DNA of 64,000 nt from Microbacterium invictum (GTDB lineage: Bacteria > Actinomycetota > Actinomycetes > Actinomycetales > Microbacteriaceae), in the NCBI RefSeq assembly GCF_034421375.1, contig NZ_CP139779.1:2170001-2234000 (forward strand), read 5' to 3'. The notes beneath the pieces are model-generated. The model made no database searches and was not told the DNA's origin. It saw only the letters and a list, made by a program, of their open reading frames with translations. The position numbers and the translations under genes are program-made. Shown here one piece after another: positions 9,416 to 17,319 of this stretch; the first letter of the stretch is position 1, and every line of letters begins with the position of its first letter.

Positions 9416-9444
9416 CTGTCAACCCCGCCCGACGTGGCTAGCGT
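9416..9444 (+). promoter_or_regulatory. Leaderless promoter of FUSC gene
   Basis: The -35 CTGTCA (9416-9421), a 17-bp spacer and the -10 TAGCGT (9439-9444) are followed 6 nt later by the ATG at 9451. Transcription should begin at or next to the start codon. Confidence 0.55.
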
Positions 9445-9450
9445 TGAGGT

Positions 9451-10494
9451 ATGCGACTGACCTCGGCGATCCGCGCCCCACGTCGCGCCCCCCTGCTTCA
9501 GGTGGCCAAGTCGGCGATCGCGACGGTGGCGGCGTGGCTCGTCGCAGGCTGGCTCATTCAGGGCCCTCCCCCGGTCTTCGCCGCGATCGCCGCGCTCCTG
9601 GTCGTGCAGCCGAGCCTCAACCAGTCGTTCGCCAAGGCGATCGAACGCAGCGTCGGCGTCATCGTGGGCGTCGCCATCGCCTCGGGGCTCGGGATGGTGT
9701 TCGGGGACGCCACGTGGGTGGTGCTGGTGGCCATCATCGTCGCCCTGATCGTGGCGTGGGCGGCCCGGGTGACGGCCGGAACGGCCAACCAGGTCGCGAT
9801 CAGCGCGGTGCTGGTCCTCGCTCTGGGTGCGACGACGCCCGACTACGCCCTCGATCGCATTCTCGAGACGATCATCGGAGCGATCATCGGCATGGTGGTG
9901 CACATCGTGATGGTGCCGCCGGTCGCGGTGACTCCCGCGCACGAGGCTGTTGACCGCGTCGGCGAAGAACTCGCGCGATCGCTCGAGCGCCTCGCCGATG
10001 CGCTGACCGCGCAGCAGACGCGTCCGCAGATCGAGGAGCTCATGCTGACCGCGCGGCTGCTGCGGCCGATGGTCGTCGACGCCGACGAGGCCATCGCGAC
10101 GGCTCGCGACTCGCTCTCGCTGAACCCCCGGGCCCGGCGCTACCGCCGCGAGCTGGACACGGTGGAGAAGCTCCTCGCCGTCTTCAGCCCCGTCGTGACT
10201 CAGACGATCGGCATGACGCGCGCGGTCTACGACCACTACGACGCGAGCCTCGCCACCGAACCCGCCGTCCAGGCGATCGCCGATCAGCTGCGACGAGCGG
10301 CGCACGACATCCGGCTGGATCTGCGGCGCACCCCGCGCGCCGGAGGCGCGGAGCCGACGGTGACGACGACCATTCCGGCGCTGACCGCACCGCTGCAGCT
10401 GACCGCCCCCTCGGCGACGAACTGGATCGTCGTGGGGTCGATGATGGAGGACCTTCGCCGGATCCACGATCAGCTCAGCGAGGAGAATCCGTGA
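9451..10494 (+). CDS. FUSC / aromatic acid exporter-like membrane protein
   Basis: 347 aa. Residues ~20-155 contain four to five membrane helices with an ALLVVQPSLNQSFAKAIER segment, typical of the fusaric-acid-resistance/ArAE superfamily. Residues ~170-347 are a soluble, helical, charged region. It is half the size of the two-repeat FUSC transporters, so it probably works as a dimer or oligomer. The proposed role is efflux of aromatic acids; the substrate is not indicated. It is divergent from the SDR-MarR pair. Confidence 0.83.
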   Translation: MRLTSAIRAPRRAPLLQVAKSAIATVAAWLVAGWLIQGPPPVFAAIAALLVVQPSLNQSFAKAIERSVGVIVGVAIASGLGMVFGDATWVVLVAIIVALIVAWAARVTAGTANQVAISAVLVLALGATTPDYALDRILETIIGAIIGMVVHIVMVPPVAVTPAHEAVDRVGEELARSLERLADALTAQQTRPQIEELMLTARLLRPMVVDADEAIATARDSLSLNPRARRYRRELDTVEKLLAVFSPVVTQTIGMTRAVYDHYDASLATEPAVQAIADQLRRAAHDIRLDLRRTPRAGGAEPTVTTTIPALTAPLQLTAPSATNWIVVGSMMEDLRRIHDQLSEENP

Positions 10495-10534
10495 CGGGCG
10501 GACGATGAGGGATGTCCCCCGTCCCCGGGGCTGA

Positions 10535-10540
10535 TAGCGT
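10535..10540 (+). promoter_or_regulatory. -10 box of NSS transporter promoter
   Basis: TAGCGT at 10535-10540 would place the transcript start near 10547, giving a ~40-nt leader with the GGAGG site at 10576-10580. The -35 is weak. Confidence 0.35.
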
Positions 10541-10586
10541 GCGGGGCACCCGAGGTGACGCACGACAGCCACGACGGAGGACGACA

Positions 10587-12173
10587 GTGACCCAGAACGC
10601 CCCCGCCGCAGCGGCGCGGCCCCGCGAGCAGTGGACCGGTCAGGTCGGCTTCATCCTCTCGGCGATCGGATCGGCCGTCGGCCTCGGCAACATCTGGCGC
10701 TTCCCGGGCGTCGCCTACGAGAACGGCGGCGGGGCGTTCCTCATCCCGTATCTCGTGGCGCTCCTGACCGCGGGCATACCGATCCTGTTCCTCGACTACG
10801 CTCTCGGGCACCGGTTCCGCGGCGCCGCGCCGACCGCGTTCCGCCGCATCGGTCGCTCGCTCGGCCGGTTCACCGAGTCGCTCGGCTGGTTCCAGGTGGC
10901 GATCGCCTTCGTGATCGGGCTCTACTACACCGCGGTGATCGCCTGGGCGCTGAGCTACTTCGTCTTCTCGTTCGACCTGCGGTGGGGCGATGACCCCGCC
11001 ACCTTCTTCCAGGCCGACTTCCTCCAGGTCGGCGACCCCGGGCTGAGCCTGGAGTTCGTGCCCGGGGTGCTCATCCCCCTCGCTCTGGTCTGGATCGCGG
11101 CGATCCTCGTCCTCGCCGCCGGGGTGGCCAAGGGCCTGCAGCGGGCGAATGTCATCTTCCTGCCGGTCCTCATCGTCGCCTTCCTCGTGCTGGTGGTGCG
11201 GGCGCTGTTCCTCGACGGCGCCGCCGAGGGACTGAACGCCCTGTTCACCCCGAACTGGGCGGCGCTGGGCGACCCGAACGTGTGGATCGCGGCGTACAGC
11301 CAGATCTTCTTCTCGCTGTCGATCGCCTTCGGGATCATGATCACCTACGCCTCGTACCGCCGCCGGCGGTCGAACCTCACCGCCCCCGGCCTGGTGGTCG
11401 CGTTCGCGAACTCGTCGTTCGAGATCCTCGCCGGGATCGGAGTCTTCGCGACGCTGGGGTTCTTCGCCTTCCAGCAGGGCATCGAGGTCTCCGAGCTCGA
11501 GGGTCTGACCGGCGTGGGGCTGTCGTTCATCACGTTCCCCGCGATCGTGTCGCAGATGCCCGGTGGCCCGCTGTTCGGCTGCCTCTTCTTCGGCTCGCTC
11601 ACCCTCGCCGGGTTCACGTCGCTGATCTCGGTGCTGCAGGTCGTCTCGGCGGCGTTCCAGGAGAAGTTCCGCCTGACCCCGCGCGCCGCGGCCGCCACGG
11701 TCGGCTCGGTGTCGGCGGTGCTGTCGATTCTGCTCTTCTCGACGACCACGGGGCTCCTCGCCCTCGATGTCACGGACCAGTACGCCAACAACGTCGGGAT
11801 CGTCGCCTCGGCGGTGCTCACCACGATCCTGGTCATCTGGGTGCTGCGGGGCGGCCCCGAACTCCGCTACCACCTCGATGCGGTCTCCACCTTCAAGGTC
11901 GGGCGCGTCTGGGCGCTGCTCGTGGGCGTCCTGGCGCCGATCGTCCTGGCATACATGCTGATCCAGCGCGTCGTCGTGCTGATCGTCGAGGGGTACGGCG
12001 GACTCCCGCCGTGGTACCTGGCGGTGTTCGGCTGGGGGACGATCGCGTTCCTGGTCGTCGCGGCGATCGTGATGTCGGCGCTGAAGTGGCGGGACTCGCC
12101 CGACGACTTCCGGGCGTGGCCGCCGTTCCCCCCCGAGGGTCAGCCTGCGACACGGAAGGAGCGGGTGCGATGA
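10587..12173 (+). CDS. NSS-family sodium-dependent amino acid transporter
   Basis: 528 aa. The GTG start at 10587 is preferred over a frame from 10512 because GGAGG lies 6 bp upstream. The helix-1 sodium and substrate signature GSAVGLGNIWRFPGVAYENG is conserved (~ residues 27-46), identifying the neurotransmitter:sodium symporter family (LeuT/MetP type) with about 12 helices. The next gene is a MetS-like small subunit whose ATG overlaps this stop, the arrangement of MetPS of Corynebacterium glutamicum, which imports methionine and alanine. The family supports amino-acid uptake; methionine/alanine specificity is inferred from the pairing. Confidence 0.94.
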   Translation: MTQNAPAAAARPREQWTGQVGFILSAIGSAVGLGNIWRFPGVAYENGGGAFLIPYLVALLTAGIPILFLDYALGHRFRGAAPTAFRRIGRSLGRFTESLGWFQVAIAFVIGLYYTAVIAWALSYFVFSFDLRWGDDPATFFQADFLQVGDPGLSLEFVPGVLIPLALVWIAAILVLAAGVAKGLQRANVIFLPVLIVAFLVLVVRALFLDGAAEGLNALFTPNWAALGDPNVWIAAYSQIFFSLSIAFGIMITYASYRRRRSNLTAPGLVVAFANSSFEILAGIGVFATLGFFAFQQGIEVSELEGLTGVGLSFITFPAIVSQMPGGPLFGCLFFGSLTLAGFTSLISVLQVVSAAFQEKFRLTPRAAAATVGSVSAVLSILLFSTTTGLLALDVTDQYANNVGIVASAVLTTILVIWVLRGGPELRYHLDAVSTFKVGRVWALLVGVLAPIVLAYMLIQRVVVLIVEGYGGLPPWYLAVFGWGTIAFLVVAAIVMSALKWRDSPDDFRAWPPFPPEGQPATRKERVR

Positions 12174-12337
12174 CCGGCCTCGCCATCGCTTTCCTGATCC
12201 TGTCGATCACGATCGTCTGGGGAGGGCTGGTCGCCAGCATCCTGTTCCTTCGGTCGCGACCGGAACCGGCGGAGTATCCGCCGGGCGGGGTCGACGATCA
12301 CCGCGAAGACATCGGTCCTGCCGAGCGCGACACCTGA
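12170..12337 (+). CDS. MetS-like NSS transporter small subunit
   Basis: 55 aa. One membrane helix (residues ~3-26) is followed by an Arg/Pro-rich charged tail. Its ATG lies within the ATGA that ends the transporter gene, so translation is coupled. The size, position and helix-then-charged-tail layout fit the MetS family of accessory subunits of methionine/alanine NSS importers. Its last 40 bp overlap the 3' end of the convergent gene on the minus strand. Confidence 0.85.
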   Translation: MTGLAIAFLILSITIVWGGLVASILFLRSRPEPAEYPPGGVDDHREDIGPAERDT

Positions 12338-13611
12338 ACCCTGCGTCGTGCGCGCTGCACCGTGCGGACGACGGCCCGTGCGGGGACGCCGACGACCACG
12401 GCCAGCCGTCCCGCCGGGGTGCGGTCCATGGGTCCGAGCACCGTCTTGCGCTCCCACGCCAACCGCAGTCGGCCGCCGCGCCCGGTGTGAAGGACCGGCT
12501 CGGCGAGAAGCCCCTGTCGGCGGAGCCCGACCAGTCGTTCGACGTCCGCGACCCAGTCGTCGTCGGCCCCGTCGTGGAGGTAGTTCTCCCGCGACCACTG
12601 CGGGGTCGGCAGCCGGAATCGCCCGGCGAGGAGGTCATCCTCCCCGCCGAGGACCCCGCTCCCCTCGAAGACCACGTTGATCAAGGCGGGCGACACGCCG
12701 AAGGTGTCGAGGGCGAGCACCGGGATGCCGCGCGCGATGGCTTCGATCGCCGCCGTCGAGCTGATCGTCACCAGCCCCCGGGCGTGATCGAGGGCCGACT
12801 GCATCGGCTCGGTCGACACGACGAGATTCTCCGGCGTCGCGCCCAGCGAACGCAGGAGGTCGGGGAAGGAGTCGCGCTCCACATGGGTCTGGTGCTCCCC
12901 CTCGGCGGCGCGCAGCTTGACGACCACACGGCGCGACGAGTCGGCGAGCGCGAGCCGTCGGAGCATCTCGGCCAGCCGCAGGCGGTCTGGCCGCTCTCGC
13001 GGCACGACCGCCTGCGTGGCGAAGACGACGTCGGTCGCATCCGCGTCGTGCCGGCGGTCTCTCGCCCGTTCGGCGGCTTTGGCGAACGGGAGGGTGGCCA
13101 GAGCGAAGCGGTGCCGGATGCCCGTGCGCACCGACAGGGCAGCGAACTCGGTCCGCTCGCGATGGGAGTGCACCACGAAGAGGTCCGCCCCCCGCCGGTA
13201 GATCAGCGCCTTGCGCGTGGCCGGGATCGAGATGCCGGGGAGGCCGGTCACGATCACCGGACGCGCCGGGAGGTCCGCCAGAAGCCGGGCGAGCACCCGC
13301 ACGAGGGGTCCGCGCGCACCGAGCACCACGACGTCGGGCGGATCGTCGAGGAGGCTCCGTCTGAGGCGATCGAGGCCGACGCGGGCGACGGCACCGCCCG
13401 GCAGGCCGCTCGTCGCGAGGGCCGCCCGCTGCTGGTCGGCCGAGACGGCGAGCGGGGTGTCGAGGATCCTCATGGAGCGATTCCAGTGCTCGGGGGCACT
13501 TCCGACCAGGGCCGCCGTCCACTTCACGTACGAGTCGGTGTCGGCGATGCCGACGATCCGGATCCGCGGGGCAGGCCCCCTTCTCGTCGTTCCCGTCACC
13601 TCGGCTGTCAC
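12298..13611 (-). CDS. DUF6716-like putative glycosyltransferase
   Basis: 437 aa, soluble, with no signal peptide or membrane helix. It looks like a GT-B-type fold: an N-terminal Rossmann-like half starting RIRIVGIADTDSYVKW, and a C-terminal half with VKLRAAEGEHQTH, then LVTISSTAAIEAIARGIPVLALDTFG (~ residues 290-315), the nucleotide-sugar-binding S-S-T-x-x-x-E-A pattern seen in CMP-sialic-acid and CDP-glycerol transferases. I associate it with DUF6716, annotated as putative glycosyltransferase in actinobacteria. The ATG overlaps the neuB-like stop by 4 bp, so it belongs to the nonulosonate operon and may add the sugar or extend the acceptor. Transferase function is inferred. Confidence 0.72.
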   Translation of the reverse strand: MTAEVTGTTRRGPAPRIRIVGIADTDSYVKWTAALVGSAPEHWNRSMRILDTPLAVSADQQRAALATSGLPGGAVARVGLDRLRRSLLDDPPDVVVLGARGPLVRVLARLLADLPARPVIVTGLPGISIPATRKALIYRRGADLFVVHSHRERTEFAALSVRTGIRHRFALATLPFAKAAERARDRRHDADATDVVFATQAVVPRERPDRLRLAEMLRRLALADSSRRVVVKLRAAEGEHQTHVERDSFPDLLRSLGATPENLVVSTEPMQSALDHARGLVTISSTAAIEAIARGIPVLALDTFGVSPALINVVFEGSGVLGGEDDLLAGRFRLPTPQWSRENYLHDGADDDWVADVERLVGLRRQGLLAEPVLHTGRGGRLRLAWERKTVLGPMDRTPAGRLAVVVGVPARAVVRTVQRARRRVQVSRSAGPMSSR

Positions 13612-14480
13612 GTCGCGACGCGGCGGAGCTTGGCCATCGGGCCCTGCTCGCTGTCGTACACGCGCTTGACGCCGTCACCGAGCGCGGCCTCGATGATCCG
13701 GATGTCGCGTACGAGGTGCTGAAGACCGGCCGGTTCGAGCGAGGCGGCGTGGTCCGAACCCCACATCGTGCGGTCGAGCGTGATGTGGCGCTCGACAGCG
13801 ACGGCCCCGAGTGCGACCGCGGCGAGCGAGACCTGCAGTCCGCGCTCGTGGCCCGAATAGCCCACCGGAACACCCGGGAACCGCTCGCGCAGGGCCGGGA
13901 TCATGCGGAGGTTGGCCTCCTCCGGCTCCATCGGGTACGTCGACGTGGCGTGCATCAGCACGAGGTCGTCGGTGCCGAGGACCTCGACCGCCCCGGTGAT
14001 CTGCTCCATCGTCGACATCCCCGTGGAGAGGATGACGGGCTTGCCGGTGTCGCGGAGGGCACTCAGCAGCGCGCGATCGGTGAGGCACGCCGAGGCGACC
14101 TTGTGCGCGACCACGCCGAGGTCCTCGAGGAATTCGACGCTCGGCACATCCCACGGTGACGCGAACCACTCCAGACCCCGCAGGATCGCGTGGTCGGAGA
14201 TCTCGATGTACTGGTCGCGGTCGAACTCGACGCGCCGGCGGTAGTCGAGGTAGCTCATCGTGCCCCAGGGCGTCTCGCGCGGGATGTCTCGCATGTGCTC
14301 GGGAGTGGAGATCTCGGGGGTGCGCTTCTGGAACTTCACCGCGTCCACGCCGGCGTCCGCTGCGACGTCGATGAGGCGCTTGGCGATCTCGACGTCGCCG
14401 TTGTGGTTGAGCCCGATCTCGCCGATGACGTAGGCGGGGTGGCCGCCTCCGATGACGCGGGTGCCGATGGTGACGGTCAT
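13608..14480 (-). CDS. neuB: Nonulosonic acid (NeuB/Kdn-type) synthase without SAF domain
   Basis: 290 aa. It is a TIM-barrel synthase that condenses phosphoenolpyruvate with a hexose to make a nine-carbon sialic-acid-like sugar. Visible family motifs: GEIGLNHNGD (20-29), DAVKFQKR (46-53), ASPWD (107-111), KVASACLTD (127-135), STGMST (152-157), GYSGHE with metal-ligand-type His211, and ERHIT with His232. The protein ends about where the C-terminal antifreeze-like (SAF) domain of NeuB (total ~345 aa) normally starts. The stop overlaps the next gene's start, so this is the natural end and not a frameshift. Flanking genes are coupled by 4-bp overlaps on both sides. Substrate choice (ManNAc, its 6-phosphate or Man-6-P) cannot be read directly. 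Confidence 0.93.
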   Translation of the reverse strand: MTVTIGTRVIGGGHPAYVIGEIGLNHNGDVEIAKRLIDVAADAGVDAVKFQKRTPEISTPEHMRDIPRETPWGTMSYLDYRRRVEFDRDQYIEISDHAILRGLEWFASPWDVPSVEFLEDLGVVAHKVASACLTDRALLSALRDTGKPVILSTGMSTMEQITGAVEVLGTDDLVLMHATSTYPMEPEEANLRMIPALRERFPGVPVGYSGHERGLQVSLAAVALGAVAVERHITLDRTMWGSDHAASLEPAGLQHLVRDIRIIEAALGDGVKRVYDSEQGPMAKLRRVAT

Positions 14481-15676
14481 GGTGTGGTCCGGTTCTCGTG
14501 GAGGAAGGGGACGGACGTCGGTCCGCGACGGGCGCGGAGCACGCGCTCGGCGAGTTCTCTGACGGCGCCGTCGCCGCCGCGACGGTCGAGGACGATCCGC
14601 GCAGCGCTGAGGACGAGGGGATCGGCGTCGCCGACGGCGACCGGCCAGCCCACGATGTCCATCGCGGGGATGTCGTTGACGTCATTGCCGAGGTACGCGA
14701 TGCGCGAGAGCGGGATGCGCGCGGCGTCCGCCCACTCGCGCAGCGCGGCCGCCTTGTCGTCGACGCCCTGGAGCACCTCGACGCGGAGTTTGCGCCCCCG
14801 GGCGCCGACGACGGGGTTCTGCTCCGTCGAGAGGATGAGGAAGGGGATGTGCGCGGCCCGCAGGCGGGCGACGCCCATGCCGTCGGCCCGGCTGACGCGC
14901 ACCGACTCGACCCCGGTCTCGGTGACCGTGACGGTGTCGTCGGTGTGCACACCGTCGAAGTCGGTGACGACGGCGTCGACGTCGAGGGGCTCGGGCACGT
15001 CGACGAGGGGAGACAGAGCCCGCGCGAATTCGAGTTCGGCGAAGGAATCGATCTCGATCGCGGTGCGCTCGGGCACCTCGGCGATCCCGATACTGCCGAA
15101 GAAGCGATGCTGGACGGTTCGGAAGCCCTTGGCGCGCATCACGTAGAACGCACCGGTCTCGAGGTAGTGCGGTTCGCGGTCCTGCCGGCGCGGACGGCGG
15201 TCGGCGCGGTGGTTGATGGCCTCGGCGCAGTCGCCAGTCCCCTTCCGCCACAGGAATCCGTAGGTCTCGATCGCCGAGAACACCGAGTCCCGACGTCGCT
15301 GCTGCACGAGCCGGATGGCGCCGGCGAGCGCCTCGCTGTCGATGAAGGGCGAGGTGGCCTGCAAGAACGCCACGACACCGACGTTGATCTCGCGCGCCTC
15401 GAGGTCGTCGAGGGCGTGGAGGATCGCCGATTCCGAACTCGCCGTGTCTCCGGACAGGTCGGCGGGACGCCGGATGATCTCGGCTCCCCATTCCTCGGCG
15501 ACCGCGGCGATCTCGTCGTCGTCGGTCGACACGCACACGCGATCGACGAGGTCGCATCGCCGCGCGGCCTGGATGGCTCGCCCGATCAGGGGGATCCCGC
15601 CGACACGTCGCAGATTCTTGCGCGGGATGCCCTTCGACCCGCCCCGGGCGGGGATGATCGCGACCACGTCGCTCAT
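14477..15676 (-). CDS. neuA: CMP-nonulosonate synthetase fused to KdsC-like HAD phosphatase
   Basis: 399 aa from the ATG at 15676, which overlaps the upstream stop (ATGA); a longer in-frame extension is out-of-frame shadow. Residues ~1-230 form an acylneuraminate cytidylyltransferase with IPARGGSKGIPRKN (7-20), CVSTDDDEIA and FLQATSPF. Residues ~235-399 form a HAD domain like KdsC, with nucleophile motif VTDFDGVHTDD, the loop ILSTE and a GNDVNDIPAMD metal motif. Both Asp residues of motif I are present, so the phosphatase is probably active. The protein could therefore remove the 9-phosphate made by the synthase and then load CMP. Vertebrate CMAS has the same domain order, but its HAD part is not an active phosphatase. 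Confidence 0.92.
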   Translation of the reverse strand: MSDVVAIIPARGGSKGIPRKNLRRVGGIPLIGRAIQAARRCDLVDRVCVSTDDDEIAAVAEEWGAEIIRRPADLSGDTASSESAILHALDDLEAREINVGVVAFLQATSPFIDSEALAGAIRLVQQRRRDSVFSAIETYGFLWRKGTGDCAEAINHRADRRPRRQDREPHYLETGAFYVMRAKGFRTVQHRFFGSIGIAEVPERTAIEIDSFAELEFARALSPLVDVPEPLDVDAVVTDFDGVHTDDTVTVTETGVESVRVSRADGMGVARLRAAHIPFLILSTEQNPVVGARGRKLRVEVLQGVDDKAAALREWADAARIPLSRIAYLGNDVNDIPAMDIVGWPVAVGDADPLVLSAARIVLDRRGGDGAVRELAERVLRARRGPTSVPFLHENRTTP

Positions 15677-16608
15677 CGCTCGGCTCCCGCTCGGGTGTCC
15701 GCTGTCGGGACCGGCTCGCCGTTGATCGTCGAACCGCTCCCGGCGAGGACGAGGCGGAGGGTGGTCGAGGTCGTCGAGGGGAGGGTGTGCAACTCGAGCG
15801 GCCGGGTCGCGCCGGCGAGGATCAGCTCCACGGGGACCGATGCCGCGGTCACCGCGACACCGGGGATGCGGCGGACGGCGTCGAGCTGTTCGGCGTTCTC
15901 GCGCCGGTGCGGGAGGTAGGTCGCCGGCTCCGCGCCGGCCGGTGCAGCGGCGGCCACCTCGGTGAGCCACGCGAGATAGGCGTCGCGCGACATCCGCCCA
16001 TCGATGGGTCGGGCGCTTCCCAGGATGACGCGGGTGCCGAGATCGGCGGACGCAGAACCCGTCGCGCGCGTCCAGGCGAATCCGTGGCGCTCGACCGCGA
16101 AGCCCCGGTCGCCCATTGCGGTGATGCGGTCGCGGCCGAGGTCGAAGGCCGTGAAGAGGTGCGCGGCCCGGGCACGGGCGCGGCGGGCGATCGTCTCGGC
16201 GGCGAACGGGGCGACGCGCGAGGTCAATCCCCGCTCCGCCACGTGGGGGCGGGCGTACGGGCGGCGCTGCAGCAGGGTGTCGGCGAAGGGCAGAGCGATG
16301 GCGCCGTCGTCGAGGAAGGTGAGGGTGCGCGGACGCAGGATCGACGCGGCGAGGCGGAACTGGCCGGAGAACCCGTCGCCGACGAGCCAGTGCGGATGCT
16401 GCGCGAGCAGCTTCCACGGGATGCCGAGGTAGGGCTCCATCTCGCCGAATCGCGCACCGCGCGACAGCAGGAGGTCGGCGGTCTCGGACATCTGCGGCGT
16501 CAGCCGGCCCGCAACGGGGACGGTGGTGCCGTACGCGGCCGCCCATTCGGCGGCGCCGAGGAGTTGCAGGGGTGATTCCACCCACGCCAGCACGGCGTCT
16601 CGGTTCAT
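15673..16608 (-). CDS. Sialyltransferase/polysialyltransferase-like protein
   Basis: 311 aa from the ATG at 16608, preceded by GGGAGGTGG. The N-terminus LAWVESPLQLLGAAEWA and the FLDDGAIALPFAD motif at ~ residue 100 resemble bacterial sialyltransferase and polysialyltransferase families (GT52 or POLYST type), which use CMP-sialic acid. YLPHRRENAEQL (~ residue 235) and the following VPVELIL are also consistent with that fold. It has no signal peptide or membrane helix, so it acts at the cytoplasmic face. It is first in the four-gene operon and overlaps neuA by 4 bp. The family assignment rests on motif resemblance; the acceptor is unknown. Confidence 0.72.
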   Translation of the reverse strand: MNRDAVLAWVESPLQLLGAAEWAAAYGTTVPVAGRLTPQMSETADLLLSRGARFGEMEPYLGIPWKLLAQHPHWLVGDGFSGQFRLAASILRPRTLTFLDDGAIALPFADTLLQRRPYARPHVAERGLTSRVAPFAAETIARRARARAAHLFTAFDLGRDRITAMGDRGFAVERHGFAWTRATGSASADLGTRVILGSARPIDGRMSRDAYLAWLTEVAAAAPAGAEPATYLPHRRENAEQLDAVRRIPGVAVTAASVPVELILAGATRPLELHTLPSTTSTTLRLVLAGSGSTINGEPVPTADTRAGAER

Positions 16609-16748
16609 GCCACCTCCCAGAAGGTTCAGCGTCGATCGCGAGGATGAACGGCGAGGAGTCCTCCGAGGGTCGGTGGGCGACCGGCAGGTGAACGTCCGGT
16701 GGACGGCGCCGGGTGTGGATAACTCCGAGTCCACCCGCGGGGGCGCAT

Positions 16749-16754
16749 TACGGT
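16749..16754 (+). promoter_or_regulatory. -10 box, probable leaderless start
   Basis: TACGGT at 16749-16754 stands 7 nt before the GTG at 16762. This favours that codon over the GTG codons at 16753 and 16756, which overlap the box. Confidence 0.45.
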
Positions 16755-16761
16755 GGTGTCC

Positions 16762-17319
16762 GTGAAACGTCGGGTCGGATGCGTCGCGCATGGCGCGTGG
16801 GCAGCGGTCGCGGGTCTCGCGCTCAGCGCGATGCTCGTGACCGGGTGCACTCCCCAGCCGGATCCCGAAGAGTCGCGGGAACCGTTCGGAACAGAGGAAG
16901 AGGCTTTCGCCGCCGCGGAGGAGACCTACCGCAACTACGTCGACGCCTTGAACGCCGTCGACCTGAGCGATCCGGCGACGTTCGAGCCCGTCTACGAGTG
17001 GACGACCGGCGACCTCAACGCAAGCGACCGCGAGGGACTTAGCCAATACCACGCAACGGGCGCCCGAGTGAGTGGCGCTTCAGTGCCGAGAGTCATCGAG
17101 CCGGTCATTGTGGATCGACCGGAAGGCCGCATCGATCTTGCGGTCTGCCTAGACGTGTCGAGCGTCACAGTTAGCAACCCCGACGGTTCGTCACTCGTCG
17201 ACCCAAATCGCGTTCCTATTCAGAGCCTCACAGCAACGCTGGTAGAGTCGCCAGACTCTGAGACCGGGTTGAAGTTAGCCTCAATCTCTGGCCGAGAAGG
17301 CGAACCCGTATGCGGTTGA
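16762..17319 (+). CDS. Secreted lipoprotein of unknown function
   Basis: 185 aa from the GTG at 16762 (alternative 16753, +3 residues). A twin-basic N-terminus and a hydrophobic stretch lead to the lipobox VTGC, with the lipidated Cys at ~ residue 29. The mature protein has an EEAFAAAEETYRNYVDALNAVDL helix-like start, resembling small NTF2-like lipoprotein domains of actinobacteria; this is only a resemblance. The 3' half is clearly less GC-rich (about 55-58% in 17161-17280 by hand count) than surrounding genes, hinting at foreign or relaxed sequence. Its end overlaps the next gene by 10 bp. No known function. Confidence 0.8.
   Translation: MKRRVGCVAHGAWAAVAGLALSAMLVTGCTPQPDPEESREPFGTEEEAFAAAEETYRNYVDALNAVDLSDPATFEPVYEWTTGDLNASDREGLSQYHATGARVSGASVPRVIEPVIVDRPEGRIDLAVCLDVSSVTVSNPDGSSLVDPNRVPIQSLTATLVESPDSETGLKLASISGREGEPVCG

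Noticed and set aside
13608..14480. NeuB considered as frameshifted or truncated
   Set aside because: The stop overlaps the next start and the next gene's frame begins immediately, so there is no room for lost SAF sequence.
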